This document shows positions 1-9,800 of a DNA stretch of 64,000 nt, piece after piece (position 1 is the stretch's first letter; every line of letters starts with the position of its first letter). This DNA is from Muricea muricata. Lineage: Eukaryota > Cnidaria > Anthozoa > Malacalcyonacea > Plexauridae. The notes under the pieces were generated by a model, which was not told where the DNA came from, did not search any database, and was given only the letters and a program-made list of their open reading frames with translations. The translations under genes and the position numbers were made by a program. Location: positions 2,728,001 through 2,792,000 of the forward strand of contig OY979722.1 of assembly GCA_963855995.1 (NCBI GenBank), written 5' to 3'.

Positions 1-263
1 AAAAAAGGGGATTCTTAAATTTTTTTCTGCATTGAAACGGTGGTTTGTATTGATTTACGAGCACAGCAAATAAGAAGAGTGTCAGTTAGTAAGTCATATT
101 TTGTTAACGCAGAAGTTCAAAATGTAAGCAAACCGTTTGTTTAAATATTATAGGAATTTGAGATTAATATCTTTCATTTCACCTTGAGGTTGGTAGGTGA
201 AATTTAATAGCTGATCATAGCATGTCTTGACTAAAGTCTCTGGTGCTTTTATTTTTTGTCAAG

Positions 264-3200
264 GTGAAAATAAAAGTTCTTCGAGGTCACTTGGACAGCG
301 TGAATTCATGTCAGTTCTTTGAAAATGACACTCGAGTCTTATCATCATCAAACGATCAGACCGTGAGGATTTGGGTGAGGATTCAGATTCGTGATTGATA
401 TAATATCATTTAGCTACAGCTCATTGCAAGAGTATTTATGGTTTTGAGGGTTGGGGCAATAATTCTGTGTTCCAAATATAAATCTTAATCCAAGCCCTAA
501 CCCTGAACTGACCTTTTATATGTCATGTTTCAACTTTGATGGATTGAAGATTTGATTAGATTAAGGGCCTGGATTAAGATTTGATTTCACATGAGAACAT
601 GGAATTATCACTAGGGTTGGTTTACAGAAACTCTATCCCAGTTATGTATTTTCAAATCAATGATTCTAAGAGGCAAATATGTTGTACCACAATTATGTAG
701 GCAACTGAGTCAGGGAAGCAGCTGTGTACTTATGATGGGCACACTTCTTTTGTCACAAACTGTCACGTTGACCCATGGAATAAAAGGTCAAATATTAAAG
801 TATTTACTTTTTGAAGTATTTTTATTTTGTCACATCTAACACAAGCACATTAGTTTTGTACTGGTAGATATAATAAAAAGATTAATTTAATTACATAATA
901 GAATGGTGTCAGGAGGATGGGACAAACAAATGCTTGTCAGAGATGTTGCAACTGGACAAATCTTGGTACCTGCTTTTGGTTATAACAAAAATACCATACA
1001 TACGTGAGAAAGGTTGAAGGCTGAAGTTAAATGAGTATAAACATCAACCCTTTCACATGAGTTTAGTTCAGCATACTTTGTTCTCTTACGTTCTTAATCA
1101 TTCTTTTTGAAGCTGGAAATGAGGATGGGTCACAGGCAAGTCTATCAGGATCCCTTTACCAGCATATGTTAGGCTTTGTCAAAATGCCAGAAATATTTAT
1201 ACATCTGATAGCATAGCCAGCATTAATAATTGGTGCGGTGCATATACATAAGCACAGTGGATTTAAAACAAAATTGATGCAAAACATGATTGCCATCTAT
1301 TATTGATGCTGGCTACACCACTGCATACACCATGAACGAGTGCTGCAAGAATTTAAAACAAGACTATGAAGTTGATTGTAATTTTCTTCAGTGGCAGGCA
1401 AGCCATGAAGGAGCAATAACAAGCTGTAATTATTCAAGTGATAGCAAGTACATAGTGAGTGGTGGTGATATGGATTACTCCATCAGCATATGGGATGCCG
1501 ACGATGGAAAACTTTTAAGAAAACTAAAATGTGAGTGAAACAGAGAACTGATGTTTTTTAGAAAGTACATAATTATTTTACTTCAAAGTTACCCTTCTGG
1601 CATTGTTGAGCAAAAAAAAAACTTGATTATGAAATCGGTTTGCTTGAAGCACTTATCTTCTGTATTCTTCTGGCTAGATAATACAAACACCATAACAAGT
1701 TGCAAATTTTCGCCAAAGCAACATCGAATTACAGTGACATCAATGGACCGAACAACAAGGGTGATTGATATGTCAATGTACAAAGAAGAATACACTACTA
1801 GCTTGACACTCAGGTACACATAAACTCCAAAGGTACACATATACATATACTTTAAATGAAAATCAACTCCATTTTTAGCAACCAATGGCAAAGCCTAACA
1901 ATTTGGTCATGTGATGTTATGTGCAATGATGCATGCACGGGTGTTTATAGACTACAAAATTTAAGCATGCAAAAATATTAATTATATACTTAAAATTTGT
2001 GTAGTGTAAAAAATATGGTTAAGCTAGCTTCTCCACTGGTTGCAATGTGTTTCATCTCTTAATTCTGTTATCATGTTCATGACTTAATTGTATAGAGGAC
2101 ATGGCAATGTCATATCTGATGCATCATTTTCAAATGATGAAAGAATATTAGCTACAGCATCATGGGACAAGAACATTCAGCTGTGGGATGTGTCATCTGG
2201 AACATACAGGTAACAGTTTTTCCATCCTAAAACCTCAAACAATACCCACATCAATGTCACTGCAACTACAAAAACAAAGTATGAAATATTTCCACTTATA
2301 TATCATTTTCAAATAATATATTTAACAATTGCAGAAAAACTGGACCAGTCACATTAAAGAAAGGTCATGAAGGTTCTGTCAGCTCTTGTTGTTTTAGTAC
2401 TGATGGTAAGTAAGTATTTTATCATAGTGGCAATGCAATGCCTAAATGAGTATCTCAGCAACCTTGGGAAATATTTTAGAGAATCAAAGTCTTATGCAAG
2501 ACTTATTTGCAACCATGTGCACACAAGTGTGGACCGAGTTTTAAATGAACTTTCTCATTGCAGACAAAATGTTAGTGTCATCATCATTTGATCAAAATCT
2601 TGTGGTCTGGGATGTTGCAAACTCAGTCCAGAAATTTTCACTGAAGGTATGCAGTTGGGTGGTTCTCCTGTCATACATGTGACATTGCTAGTTGTTTTGG
2701 TCTCATCAAGACCACAAAAACTAAGTGAATTGCCATGCTGCATGTGTGACAGGAGAATTACCCTAATTGCATTTTATACAATGAAGTTACACAATTATTA
2801 GTGACCGTTTACTGTTGCTTGCACGTAGCACTGAACTTTGGAGACTATTTGTTTTAGTTGGAGAATGATAGGAAGTATTTGTAGGATCCAATTAATATAC
2901 TTTATCTGTAGCTAATGTGTATTTGGTCCACAGGGTCACAATGGTTGGGTAAATGATGCTGCATTCAGTGAAGACTACAAATGCGTTCTTTCTTGTTCAC
3001 AGGTTGGTCTAAAGTGAAAATAATATTGTACTGTTAATAATAATGAGTAAAAACCTTTTAAAACAAAAATTACTTTCAATTTTTGTCAGTTGTGGAATAT
3101 TTGAAAACATTTTAAATGCTGTCATGTTTTACAGGACAAAACTATTCGACTATGGAACATAGCAAATCTAGACGATTTACCAGTTGTTTTAGAACACAAG

Positions 3201-3522
3201 AAGAACATGGGGTTAAGAATAATAGAGGTTAGTTCACAGGTTACAATTTGTTTTTCATCTGCTTGAGAAACAGACTTCATACATTTTGCTTTTGCATTTC
3301 ATCAGCAACTTTTTAAATTTTTATCTGTCTCCACATTATTTTCAAGAAGCTGATGTTCATTTAAGTTAAAATTTAAATATTGAGGAACATTAATAGTTCT
3401 TTATTTCTTCTTTTATAAAGTGTCAAAAATGTGAGAAGCAATTTTCCATCACTCAAGTTGACAATGCAGAGAAGAAGAAACTTTGTGTGTTTTGTAGGCT
3501 TGATACAAGAACATTGCCATGA
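264..3522 (+). CDS. WDR88: WDR88-like WD40 protein, 5' end beyond window
   Basis: Eleven exons join in phase: 264-374, 701-786, 902-965, 1392-1530, 1678-1813, 2096-2209, 2335-2405, 2564-2646, 2934-3002, 3135-3227, 3421-3522 (TGA). All introns are GT-AG. The joined 1068 nt give 355 aa. These form seven WD40 blades, with typical GH...(I/L)W or WD endings such as DQTVRIW, DKNIQLWD, DQNLVVWD and DKTIRLWN. The sequence then leaves the propeller into a tail with CQKC and CVFC, 17 residues apart, probably a zinc ribbon, and ends RTLP. Exon 264 is already blade 1, so only the pre-propeller N-terminus is missing upstream. WD40 propellers are protein-interaction scaffolds; the function of WDR88 is poorly known. 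The assignment rests on blade number, the Cys-rich tail and the neighbouring FAAP24 gene, also close to WDR88 in human. Another WD40 family is possible but less likely. Introns carry two small foldback elements. Confidence 0.83.
481..581. repeat. Foldback element in WDR88 intron
   Basis: The left arm begins AATCTTAATCCAAGCCCTAA at 481. It is matched by the reverse complement of the right arm ending at 581 (AATCTTAATCCAGGCCCTT), with about 60 bases between. This is a roughly 100-bp imperfect hairpin inside the intron between the first two WD40 exons. It is probably a small non-autonomous DNA element or its remnant. No target-site duplication was identified. Confidence 0.5.
2657..2763. mobile_element. 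Small inverted-repeat element (MITE-like) in WDR88 intron
   Basis: The ends are GGGTGGTTCTCCTGTCATAC at 2657 and, on the other strand from 2763, GGGTAATTCTCCTGTCACAC. Pairing continues imperfectly to a TCATCA-type loop near 2702 flanked by GGTC/GACC. The element is 107 bp, sits in the 287-bp intron after the exon ending at 2646, and has no coding capacity. Arm similarity of about 80% suggests an aged MITE. The superfamily is not assigned because the target duplication is unclear. Confidence 0.6.
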
Positions 3523-4308
3523 TAAAAATATGCAGAGCTTGAAATAATATTCATAAAGTTCACCATCATAACTTTCCCCATATCAAATTAAAATCTGGCT
3601 AATCAAGAGATTGAGTTTGCTGAACTTTACTAATAGCAGTGCTAAAATGAACCATTGAAAAATAATCTTTAATGTTTCATCACATAGCAGCTGTACATGC
3701 AGGTAATTATATTTTTGACATGACATCCGAATATGATCCTTACAGATCATAACGATGCCAATTTTCGGCTGTTATTTCAAGTCCTGAAATGGCTCAAATT
3801 CTTCAACAGCCGATCTGCTACTTCTTTATTTATAATATCCTGCATATTTTTATGCAGAAAACCTTTAAAGGATGTGATATTTTTCTGGCCTAGCTACAAT
3901 CATTCACAGCTTGTAAACTATAGCCTACAAAACTTTTTTTGCCAAGCAGTTTGTCACTTTTAGATTGTTACCTGCACACAAGGTTTTGATACCTTAAGAC
4001 CCTGTCACCTGATGCAGTTTTTCTTGAAACTTGCAATGTAATTCTACTCTTGGGAGATGTAAAATTGGCAAGTACAAGTTTCCATCACAGTTTGGTGAAT
4101 ACATTTTTAACATACCTAACATTTGTCACAATCTCTTATGAGTAGAATTGCGTTGCTAGAAAAATTTCACCATGTCGCAGGGCCTTAACTCATCAAAATA
4201 GGTCATTATGTGTTAAAGGTTGTTACCACGACCATGACCATAATCTTATTTTCGCACCAATTGCTATGAGATATTCATATGTTGAATAAAATTACCTTGT
4301 CAGTCTCC
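3523..4308. other. Intergenic region between convergent WDR88 and FAAP24
   Basis: These 786 bases lie tail to tail between the two stop codons. A possible poly(A) signal ATTAAA for WDR88 is at 3587-3592, and an AATAAA lies at about 4285 on the + strand. For FAAP24, on the other strand, TTTATT at 3835-3840 reads as AATAAA. The region also contains a TTAA-flanked inverted-repeat element (3994-4188). A 76-codon open frame at 3733-3963 shows no recognisable protein and is treated as chance. Confidence 0.5.
3994..4188. mobile_element. TTAA-flanked MITE, piggyBac-like ends
   Basis: The element starts TTAAGACCCTGTCACCTG and ends, read from the other strand, TTAAGGCCCTGCGACATG. About 58 bp of imperfect terminal inverted repeat follow each end, both reaching AATTCTACTC. 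TTAA at both outer edges fits a TTAA target-site duplication, which is the hallmark of piggyBac-type (and Kolobok) elements. At 195 bp it has no coding capacity, so it would need a transposase from elsewhere. The arms have diverged, so it is an old insertion. Confidence 0.65.
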
Positions 4309-6426
4309 TTATTTTGGTGGACAGCAGAAAAAAGACTTGACTCTTTGTGCACAGGCATCACCAACAACTTTTGAAATGTCCTAGAAAAATATAAATCTTA
4401 CTTAAGCTTCCATTTAGCTGAAATGCCAAACCTCTCAATTTTAAAAATATAATTAATCCACCAAGGAGCATTATCTTTTACCTGTTTCGAAGCCTGGCTC
4501 AATTCTTTTAAACCTATGAATTCAAATTGATGTGATTTAGCAAAAAAAAATAGGACAAAACCTTTCCCAGTTGATCATAAAAATGCATCTTAGTCCATAA
4601 CTAAAAGTCATCAAAAGTTCAACTTAGAATACTTACTGCCAAAGTGTTGCAGTATTGCCAAAGCTTTTGTTTGTCCAAGCCCAGGAACACAATGTAATGA
4701 AGATAGCAATGCTTGATCAACCGGTTTCTGAGATTTCTTGATTAGAAATTGATTAGACTTTGGGTGATGACTTACATTCACCTTAAATAGCAAGAATATA
4801 AAATAACATTGTATTACTGAGCATTTATTTAGCTTAAAGCAAAAGGGAAACATTAAGAAAATATGCGAGTTGTATTGTAGTAGTATCTCAGCTAATGTTG
4901 CCAGACGTGTAGGTACATCAAACGTATAGTAGGTTCAATCTTTCCACTTTATCATTTCAGCTGGAGAAAGAACATATACCTGTTAATTACTGTGGGCCCA
5001 TATTACCTCACCCACCTTGCAGACATTCCTATGTGGGCCATGGGGGACACCCTGATCATAAATTTTAGCAAAGCAATTACTGAGTTATAAAGTTAATGCT
5101 CTTTTTACATGAAGACATTGAGAAGACCCTTGGAATAATTGGGTATGAGACTGTACATCAGTGATCTTTATATCACATACCATTTGTATAAGAATTTTGC
5201 CAACTTCTTCTTGTGAACTGACAGGATAAAGATTCAGACCAATATTAACTGTCGTGAATTTTTGCAGTTGCTCACTGTACTGTTCAGTCATTGCTGTCTT
5301 CTCGTAAAGCACTAGTCCTCGAATGCTTCGAGTCTAAATAAAGTTCCTTGAAATGTTACATATCTTCATAGGTCTATTAAATCTTTGGGTTAGAGAAAGT
5401 TACATTGATGATTGACAGGAGAATGGCTAACTCTTATCTCTTTTTTATCATTTTTTTGGGAAGTACCTAATTTTAAGATTTCAGAGATGCAGTGGAATTA
5501 TTACTGTATGTCAGGAACCACAGAAAGTAATTTAAAGTGCATTTGCTATTGAGTGGCAAAGATATGAGCAATTTAGGGGGAGGGGAAGGGGTGGTCTCCA
5601 GAAAATTTTGAGAACTAAAACCTCAGAAATGTTATTTCCTCTGATCTAGGCATCAAATTCATCAGATGTTTTAGTACCTTGTAGGATTTGGACCTTACAA
5701 CCAAGAAGTACTGTAGAAATCTTAATCTAGTGAGCAGCATGCTGCCTCCCCCCCCCCCCCCCCCACTGTTCCTGACTCAATATACTACCAAAGCTTCTTT
5801 ACCAAGCAAGGTGTGAAAAAATATCATTAGCGCAAGCTGTAGTTTTTGGGGTGGCCCTAATTCCCATGCGCCCGCCTCAGTTTCACAGAAATACTGCCAG
5901 CTCGCTGGCTAATGTAAACACTCTGGAGATATGCTAATATTTACTATCGTGATTTGCAAAATCCATGCTGGAAATCTGGCTGTATTCTTATACATATATA
6001 CCTTAGCCAACTTCAGAATTCGTTGCTTGTAATTACTACCAGTTATCAGCTCAGACTCATTCAAAAACAGAACACCAACATCAGCCGCAGGATGGAAGTC
6101 TATAAACCCAAGATTATCAAATGCCACCTTGACGCTACCTACAGCAAACATGAGATAACATTTATGAATAATGTTGATGCCAATATGAAACTTTGAACCA
6201 GTTCCAAGACAAAAACAATAAAATCAGAATCAGATGAACAACATTACATACCTTTTAAAACTTTAACTAGCATAGATCCTTGGTATTTCTCATTCACCAA
6301 CACATGCCCAGCAGGAATACGGACAGAACCGGCAGCACGTTGAGATGAAGTTAATTTTCCCACTCCTTTTTGATTCAAATCACCCGCCATCTTTCTTCCC
6401 ATAAACACATCGGACCAACTTCGCAT
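4309..6426 (-). CDS. FAAP24: FAAP24, Fanconi anemia core complex-associated protein
   Basis: Six exons on the minus strand join in phase: 6426-6252, 6138-6002, 5333-5181, 4781-4637, 4513-4482, 4380-4309 (TAA). They give 714 nt, 237 aa (human about 215). Conserved blocks include IPAGHVLVNEKYQGS near residue 37, FLNESELITGSNYKQR in the inactive ERCC4-type nuclease fold, YEKTAMTEQY and YPVSSQEE in exon 3, and a C-terminal (HhH)2 region with hairpin VPGLGQTKA near 187-195. FAAP24 pairs with FANCM, binds single-stranded or branched DNA and recruits the Fanconi core complex to crosslinked or stalled forks in the nucleus. The first ATG (6426) is preceded by an in-frame stop. An inner ATG at 6390 sits in AAGATGGCGG and may be the true start, giving 225 aa. 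A good acceptor (TTTTCTTGCAG) just upstream suggests a 5'UTR intron. It is head to head with CWC2. Confidence 0.93.
5748..5764. repeat. C17 homopolymer in FAAP24 intron 2
   Basis: There is an uninterrupted run of 17 C on the + strand, which is 17 G in the FAAP24 pre-mRNA. A separate G-rich tract (runs of 5, 4, 4 and 2 G) lies at 5576-5594 in the same 667-bp intron, on the opposite strand. No other structure stands out in this intron. Run length may be affected by sequencing or assembly. Confidence 0.8.
6383..6394 (-). promoter_or_regulatory. YY1/TISU-like initiator over an inner FAAP24 ATG
   Basis: Reading the minus strand gives AAAGATGGCGGG with the ATG at 6390-6388. The TISU element, [CG]AA[CG]ATGGCGGC, combines a YY1 site with an initiator codon in genes with very short 5'UTRs. 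This copy matches 10 of 12 positions, missing at -4 and at the last base. It supports translation or transcription starting within the first coding exon rather than at the 6426 ATG. Confidence 0.45.
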
Positions 6427-6871
6427 TCTCCCGTAATATCTCGAAACTCCCTAATATTTTTCCACCCTGCAAGAAAATACAATTCTTGTATTGAAAACTT
6501 GCAATAAAAACAGGTGTTTTTATTTATATTTAGTACACAGTACTACACATTTTAATATTTTAATGTAAGCTTATTTCTTCTTTTCTTGAGAAATTAACTG
6601 TCAGTCCTCATTCTTTGTTTCCCCCCACTAATCGCTAACCACTTCAGCATTCTTATGTGAAGTATCACAATTCACACATAGAAATTTTATATATTTTCAA
6701 AGAAAGAGAATTTCCATAGCTTTTAGTGATTCTTTTACGACGGTGGTAAAGTTAAGTACAGCACTTCAAGATAAACAAAAGGAGAAATGAAGTTTTAGTT
6801 TAAAATGGACAACATCTAGGCTTTGAAAAGCTTCAAACAGTATCTACACTTTGTTTCTTATATAAAATTAA
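6427..6871. promoter_or_regulatory. Shared promoter region between FAAP24 and CWC2
   Basis: Only 445 bases separate the divergent FAAP24 (-) and CWC2 (+) start codons. No repeat or long open frame is seen, and no CpG-rich island. A TATATAAAA-like string lies just before the CWC2 ATG (about 6860), too close to act as a normal TATA box for that ATG unless the leader is very short. The arrangement suggests a bidirectional promoter for two nuclear housekeeping-type genes; transcription starts are not visible in the sequence. Confidence 0.5.
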
Positions 6872-9800
6872 ATGGCTGGACAGTCATATGCTAATACAAA
6901 CAATCTCTATGGTACTACTGTAAATCCAGCATCATATGACGGTACATTTAATGCTTCATATCAAAGCCAGCCAACTTATGAAGAGCGTAGCTGTTGGCGT
7001 AAACTTTATGACTATCAGTCCGGCTACTGGTATTACCAAAACTTGTTAACAAACACGACACAATGGGAAATGCCACAGGGGTGGGACTCATGGCCAATTA
7101 ACGGGGAACAGGCCCAGACCCAATCAAAAGAAAGTGATGGGGGCAATGCCTCAGCGCTTTCTATGTTTCGGCATACGTCAGACGAAATAGAAACCAAAAA
7201 TACTAAATTTCTGAAAAGAAAAGCCAGACGGCAGATTGACCCAGAGAAAGCAAAGAAGATACACTGGAGACCCGAGGGAGCAAATGAGTACAATATATGG
7301 TATGATAAGTGGATAGGAGATCATTGGAAGGGCACAAAAGATGAAGGTAGACTGCAGATCTCACACTACACTTTCACCAGCCATCTTACAGTTATAATCT
7401 TCTATTTCCCAGATAAAACCCATTTTTGCTACTGATGAGTAAATAATCTGTCAGTAGACAAGTAAAAATTATTAGGGCACACTGGCATTGGATTTGCTGG
7501 ACATCCGAAAAACATTTGGATCTGTTATACACATCTCAAACTTCTTGATGAAGGGCATTTTCTCAAAATGATAAATTCTAATTTAATCATTTTAGGTAGT
7601 TAAAAACCTATATCTTTATGTATGTTTTAGTGTAAAACTACATTAATATTTAGAAATAATGATATACACAGAATTTCAATATTGGTTGATAACCAAAGCA
7701 TTACACAAACTGATATCTCTTTATTCATACTGACGTTTACAGCTTGACAGGAAAAAAATTAGTTTTCCACCCACGTGCACATTCTAACCCAAGGCAAATG
7801 AGTTGCTTATTGTTGTAGGCCCTGCCGAGACAAGGTGTTGCATCAGCAAAGATGCTGGGTTTACTAAAGCTTCACTACTTGATCCAGAAAGAAAAAAGAC
7901 ATACTTTTGTATATATTTTGCAAGAGGTTGTTGCCAACATGGTGCTGAGTGTGGCTACTACCATCTTGTGCCAACTGATAAGGATGCAAAGAGGTAATTT
8001 TGGAGTCCCTCACTGCATGAGCCCCCCCCCTGTATGAGCTTCCTCTCCCCTGATACAATGCACCCTGACATAAAAATCTAACCTCATAGGCTCATACATA
8101 GGATTTTCCCAGCAGAAATCCTCTGAGTGTTGACCCCTTGGAAAAAGTTGATCCACCCCCAACCCCTCTTGTCATAAAAATCTGCATACATTCCCAGAAG
8201 TCCCTAGGTACAAAGATGGTCTGAATCGTCCCTCCTATTAATCTAAGCCCCTCCTCTTCCCACCTCTCACATAGTCACCAAGTCTTTCCCCACCAAACAC
8301 CACATCACCTTCCCTTCATCTAACCCCATCCTTTGATTCTATTTACCAGAACCCCTGTGCCCTATTTGCCCCCCTCCTCACATGATCAGGTATGGTTGGG
8401 CAACATAGGACATCCCTGTGTGATTTCCTCCACAAAAATTGTGTGTGACTTCGTGTGTAACACATGCTCTACCCTATTTTAACAAAAACAGGATAGATTT
8501 GGTGCGTGACATATTTGGCAGAGAAAAACACAAGTTACATAGTGACAACATGGGAGGCGTAGGATCGTTTGAAAAAGACTGCCGTACACTGTACGTTGGT
8601 CGTTTGGGAAAACACAAGGAATTGGAAAATATTCTGTGGAACGAGTTTGGAGAATGGGGTGAAATTGAGGTAATAATAATAGGATATCAGTCTCAGACGC
8701 AGAAACTGTACGTAGCTGGCCAAACCAATGCTCAAGTAGAAGATTACTGATTTATCATTTAAAATTTACAAAAGAAAAATTTAGAAACATCATTTTTCTA
8801 TTCTACATTTTTAAACTTCCCCTTCCAACAGGCTCAACACTAGTAATGATACCCCTCTGACAACTGGATGCTTTGTCTCTCGACCTTATCTCCCATTCAA
8901 GCCTTGAAATAAAAATTGTCTGCGCACCGGCAATTTTCAATTTTTCTCGCATATTTTTCACACGGATTAACTGTCGACTCGCTAGGCTTTCATGATACCT
9001 TGCATTGAAAAATTAGCAAAAACAGCTAAATTTAATTGTAGATGTTCGAAGGAGGCGCAATGCAACGAGATTCGTTGGAAGAGGAGCGGAGGCGAGGAAG
9101 TTATATATATATAGTTCACTTGTCTCATGTCCGCTCAAAAAAAGTATAGAGAACTTGGAAAAATGCTTTTGTGCCAATAAAAATCTTTGACCGGATAAAA
9201 TTTCCGGCAGATCAAAAGATGTGTCTCGCGCTATTTCAAGGCGTGCCCTTTTTCGCCGACCTTGTCAGGTCGACAAGCGTTTATCATTGAGGGTTGTTTG
9301 TTGTACTTGCTTGTATTAACGGTGTTGATATCTTAACAGGAAATAAGAGTGATTACAAAACGTCAAATAGCGTTTGTCCGATACAAGAACAGAGTGAACT
9401 GCGAGTTTGCCAAGGTAACCATATAGGCCTGCTGACACTCAATACGCAATTTTTAGACCGATTTCTCCTTTTGATGGATGTAAACGAGTGAACTAGCTAG
9501 AAATGTTCAGGCGAGGAGTCGTCCACCAAGAGCAGCCCTTAACGATTCACTCTTTCACATCTATTACAAGGTGATTACTGGAAATTGCAAGAGCAAACGA
9601 TCCTTATCAAGTATTGTACTCTGTTTATAACTACTTGGTAACGAAGTATTGGGCTCACGCATTAATCGCATTGCGCATTTTCAATCCATTTTATATACAA
9701 TAGATAGCCATGTCGGATCAAAAACTGGATGGCCAAGAAGTCCTAAATATAAGATGGGCGTACGATGATCCGAATCCCAAAGTTCGAAAACAAGTGAGTT

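Noticed and set aside
1100..1136. Extra WDR88 exon (AG|CTGGAAATG...CACAG|GCAAGT)
   Set aside because: It would need a GC donor and is not required: exons 902-965 and 1392-1530 already join in phase and complete a WD40 blade.
1589..1891. 100-codon minus-strand frame
   Set aside because: It overlaps the WDR88 exon at 1678-1813 in antisense; shadow frame.
8670..8750. CWC2 exon 3 read through to the stop at 8750
   Set aside because: The reading continues past a good donor (GAG|GTAATA) at 8669, while the next exon at 9340 restores the RRM RNP1 motif; read-through would truncate the RRM.
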